This document shows, piece after piece, positions 63,825 to 64,000 of a stretch of DNA of 64,000 nucleotides. The position numbers were made by a program, and so were the translations under genes. The notes beneath the pieces are model-generated. The model was not told where the DNA came from. It did no database searches and saw only the letters and a list, made by a program, of their open reading frames with translations. Source of the DNA: an uncultured Bacteroides sp. (GTDB lineage: Bacteria > Bacteroidota > Bacteroidia > Bacteroidales > Bacteroidaceae); NCBI GenBank assembly GCA_947038155.1, contig CAMQVH010000010.1:33222-97221 (forward strand), given 5' to 3'. Each line of letters opens with the position of its first letter. The stretch's first letter is position 1.

Positions 63825-64000
63825 CAAAGAATTCACGAAAATACGACATAGATTGAAGAAATAAAGTAGCACACATCATGCAAATCGATCCTTATCCGTA
63901 CATTCGCCAAGCACCGGACTATCGAAAAGAAATATCAAAGAACTTTAAGAGCCTGTTTAAATTTTCCTGAGATTATGTTAGATAGGCTTTACCGACCTGT

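Noticed and set aside
63878..63971. Short frame near the window end
   Set aside because: Only 31 codons, no recognisable motif; not enough to call a gene.

Overview
The window is chromosomal DNA from a gut Bacteroides, most like the B. thetaiotaomicron / ovatus / xylanisolvens group. The evidence is a SusC/SusD pair with an ECF sigma/FecR switch, BACON domains, several copies of the Bacteroides -7 promoter element TAnnTTTG (one with TTTG exactly 19 bases upstream), and typical housekeeping genes. No tRNA, rRNA, IS element or CRISPR array was seen.

Region 1 (1-21561, + strand) is one tightly packed operon for an aryl-polyene / flexirubin-type pigment lipid. The left edge cuts the end of an aromatic amino acid ammonia-lyase (cinnamate or coumarate starter). 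Then come a ketoreductase, two acyl carrier proteins, three complete ketosynthases plus a cysteine-less chain-length-factor-like partner, two hot-dog dehydratases, a thioesterase, a ring-methylation candidate, an LpxL-like acyltransferase, a LolA-like carrier, a small lipoprotein, a glycosyltransferase, a polysaccharide deacetylase, an MMPL exporter fused to an acyltransferase and a methyltransferase, a CrtI-like oxidoreductase, a C45-type Ntn hydrolase and a PaaK-like adenylate-forming ligase. Together they could activate an aryl acid, extend it into a polyene, decorate it, esterify it to a lipid and move it to the outer membrane. A separate promoter at about 21570 starts three secreted proteins of unknown function (21622-23586), ended by a strong terminator.

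Region 2 (23587-24328) is a repeat-rich intergenic spacer with hairpins. Region 3 (24329-35638, - strand) is a PUL-like locus: ECF sigma, FecR anti-sigma, STN-bearing SusC, SusD, two phosphodiester glycosidases (NAGPA/DUF2233 fold), a BACON-LRR lipoprotein and an alkaline phosphatase. It has no glycoside hydrolase, so the predicted substrate is a glycan or metabolite with sugar-phosphodiester bonds.

Region 4 (35793-40955, + strand, AT-richer) is accessory. It holds a lipoprotein start that may be frameshift-separated from a Cys-rich protein with an amidase-like C-terminus, an exported partner, a transglutaminase-discoidin protein and an O-antigen-ligase/TPR membrane protein. Region 5 (41071-45688) holds recJ, recQ (TTG start) and a TPR protein.

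Region 6 (45741-49985) is the phenylalanine/tyrosine operon (pheA, aminotransferase, DAHP synthase-chorismate mutase, tyrA). A Phe/Tyr-rich leader peptide with a matching antiterminator and terminator precedes it: a clear transcription attenuator that can be read directly from the sequence. Region 7 (49967-64000) is housekeeping: dnaG, then on the - strand a DUF1599/DoxX/tpiA/SPOR/folE group, an M23-LysM peptidase, ndk, and a pdxJ-exbB-exbD-tonB-DJ-1-ispD-recG run. The last 120 bases hold no gene I can support.
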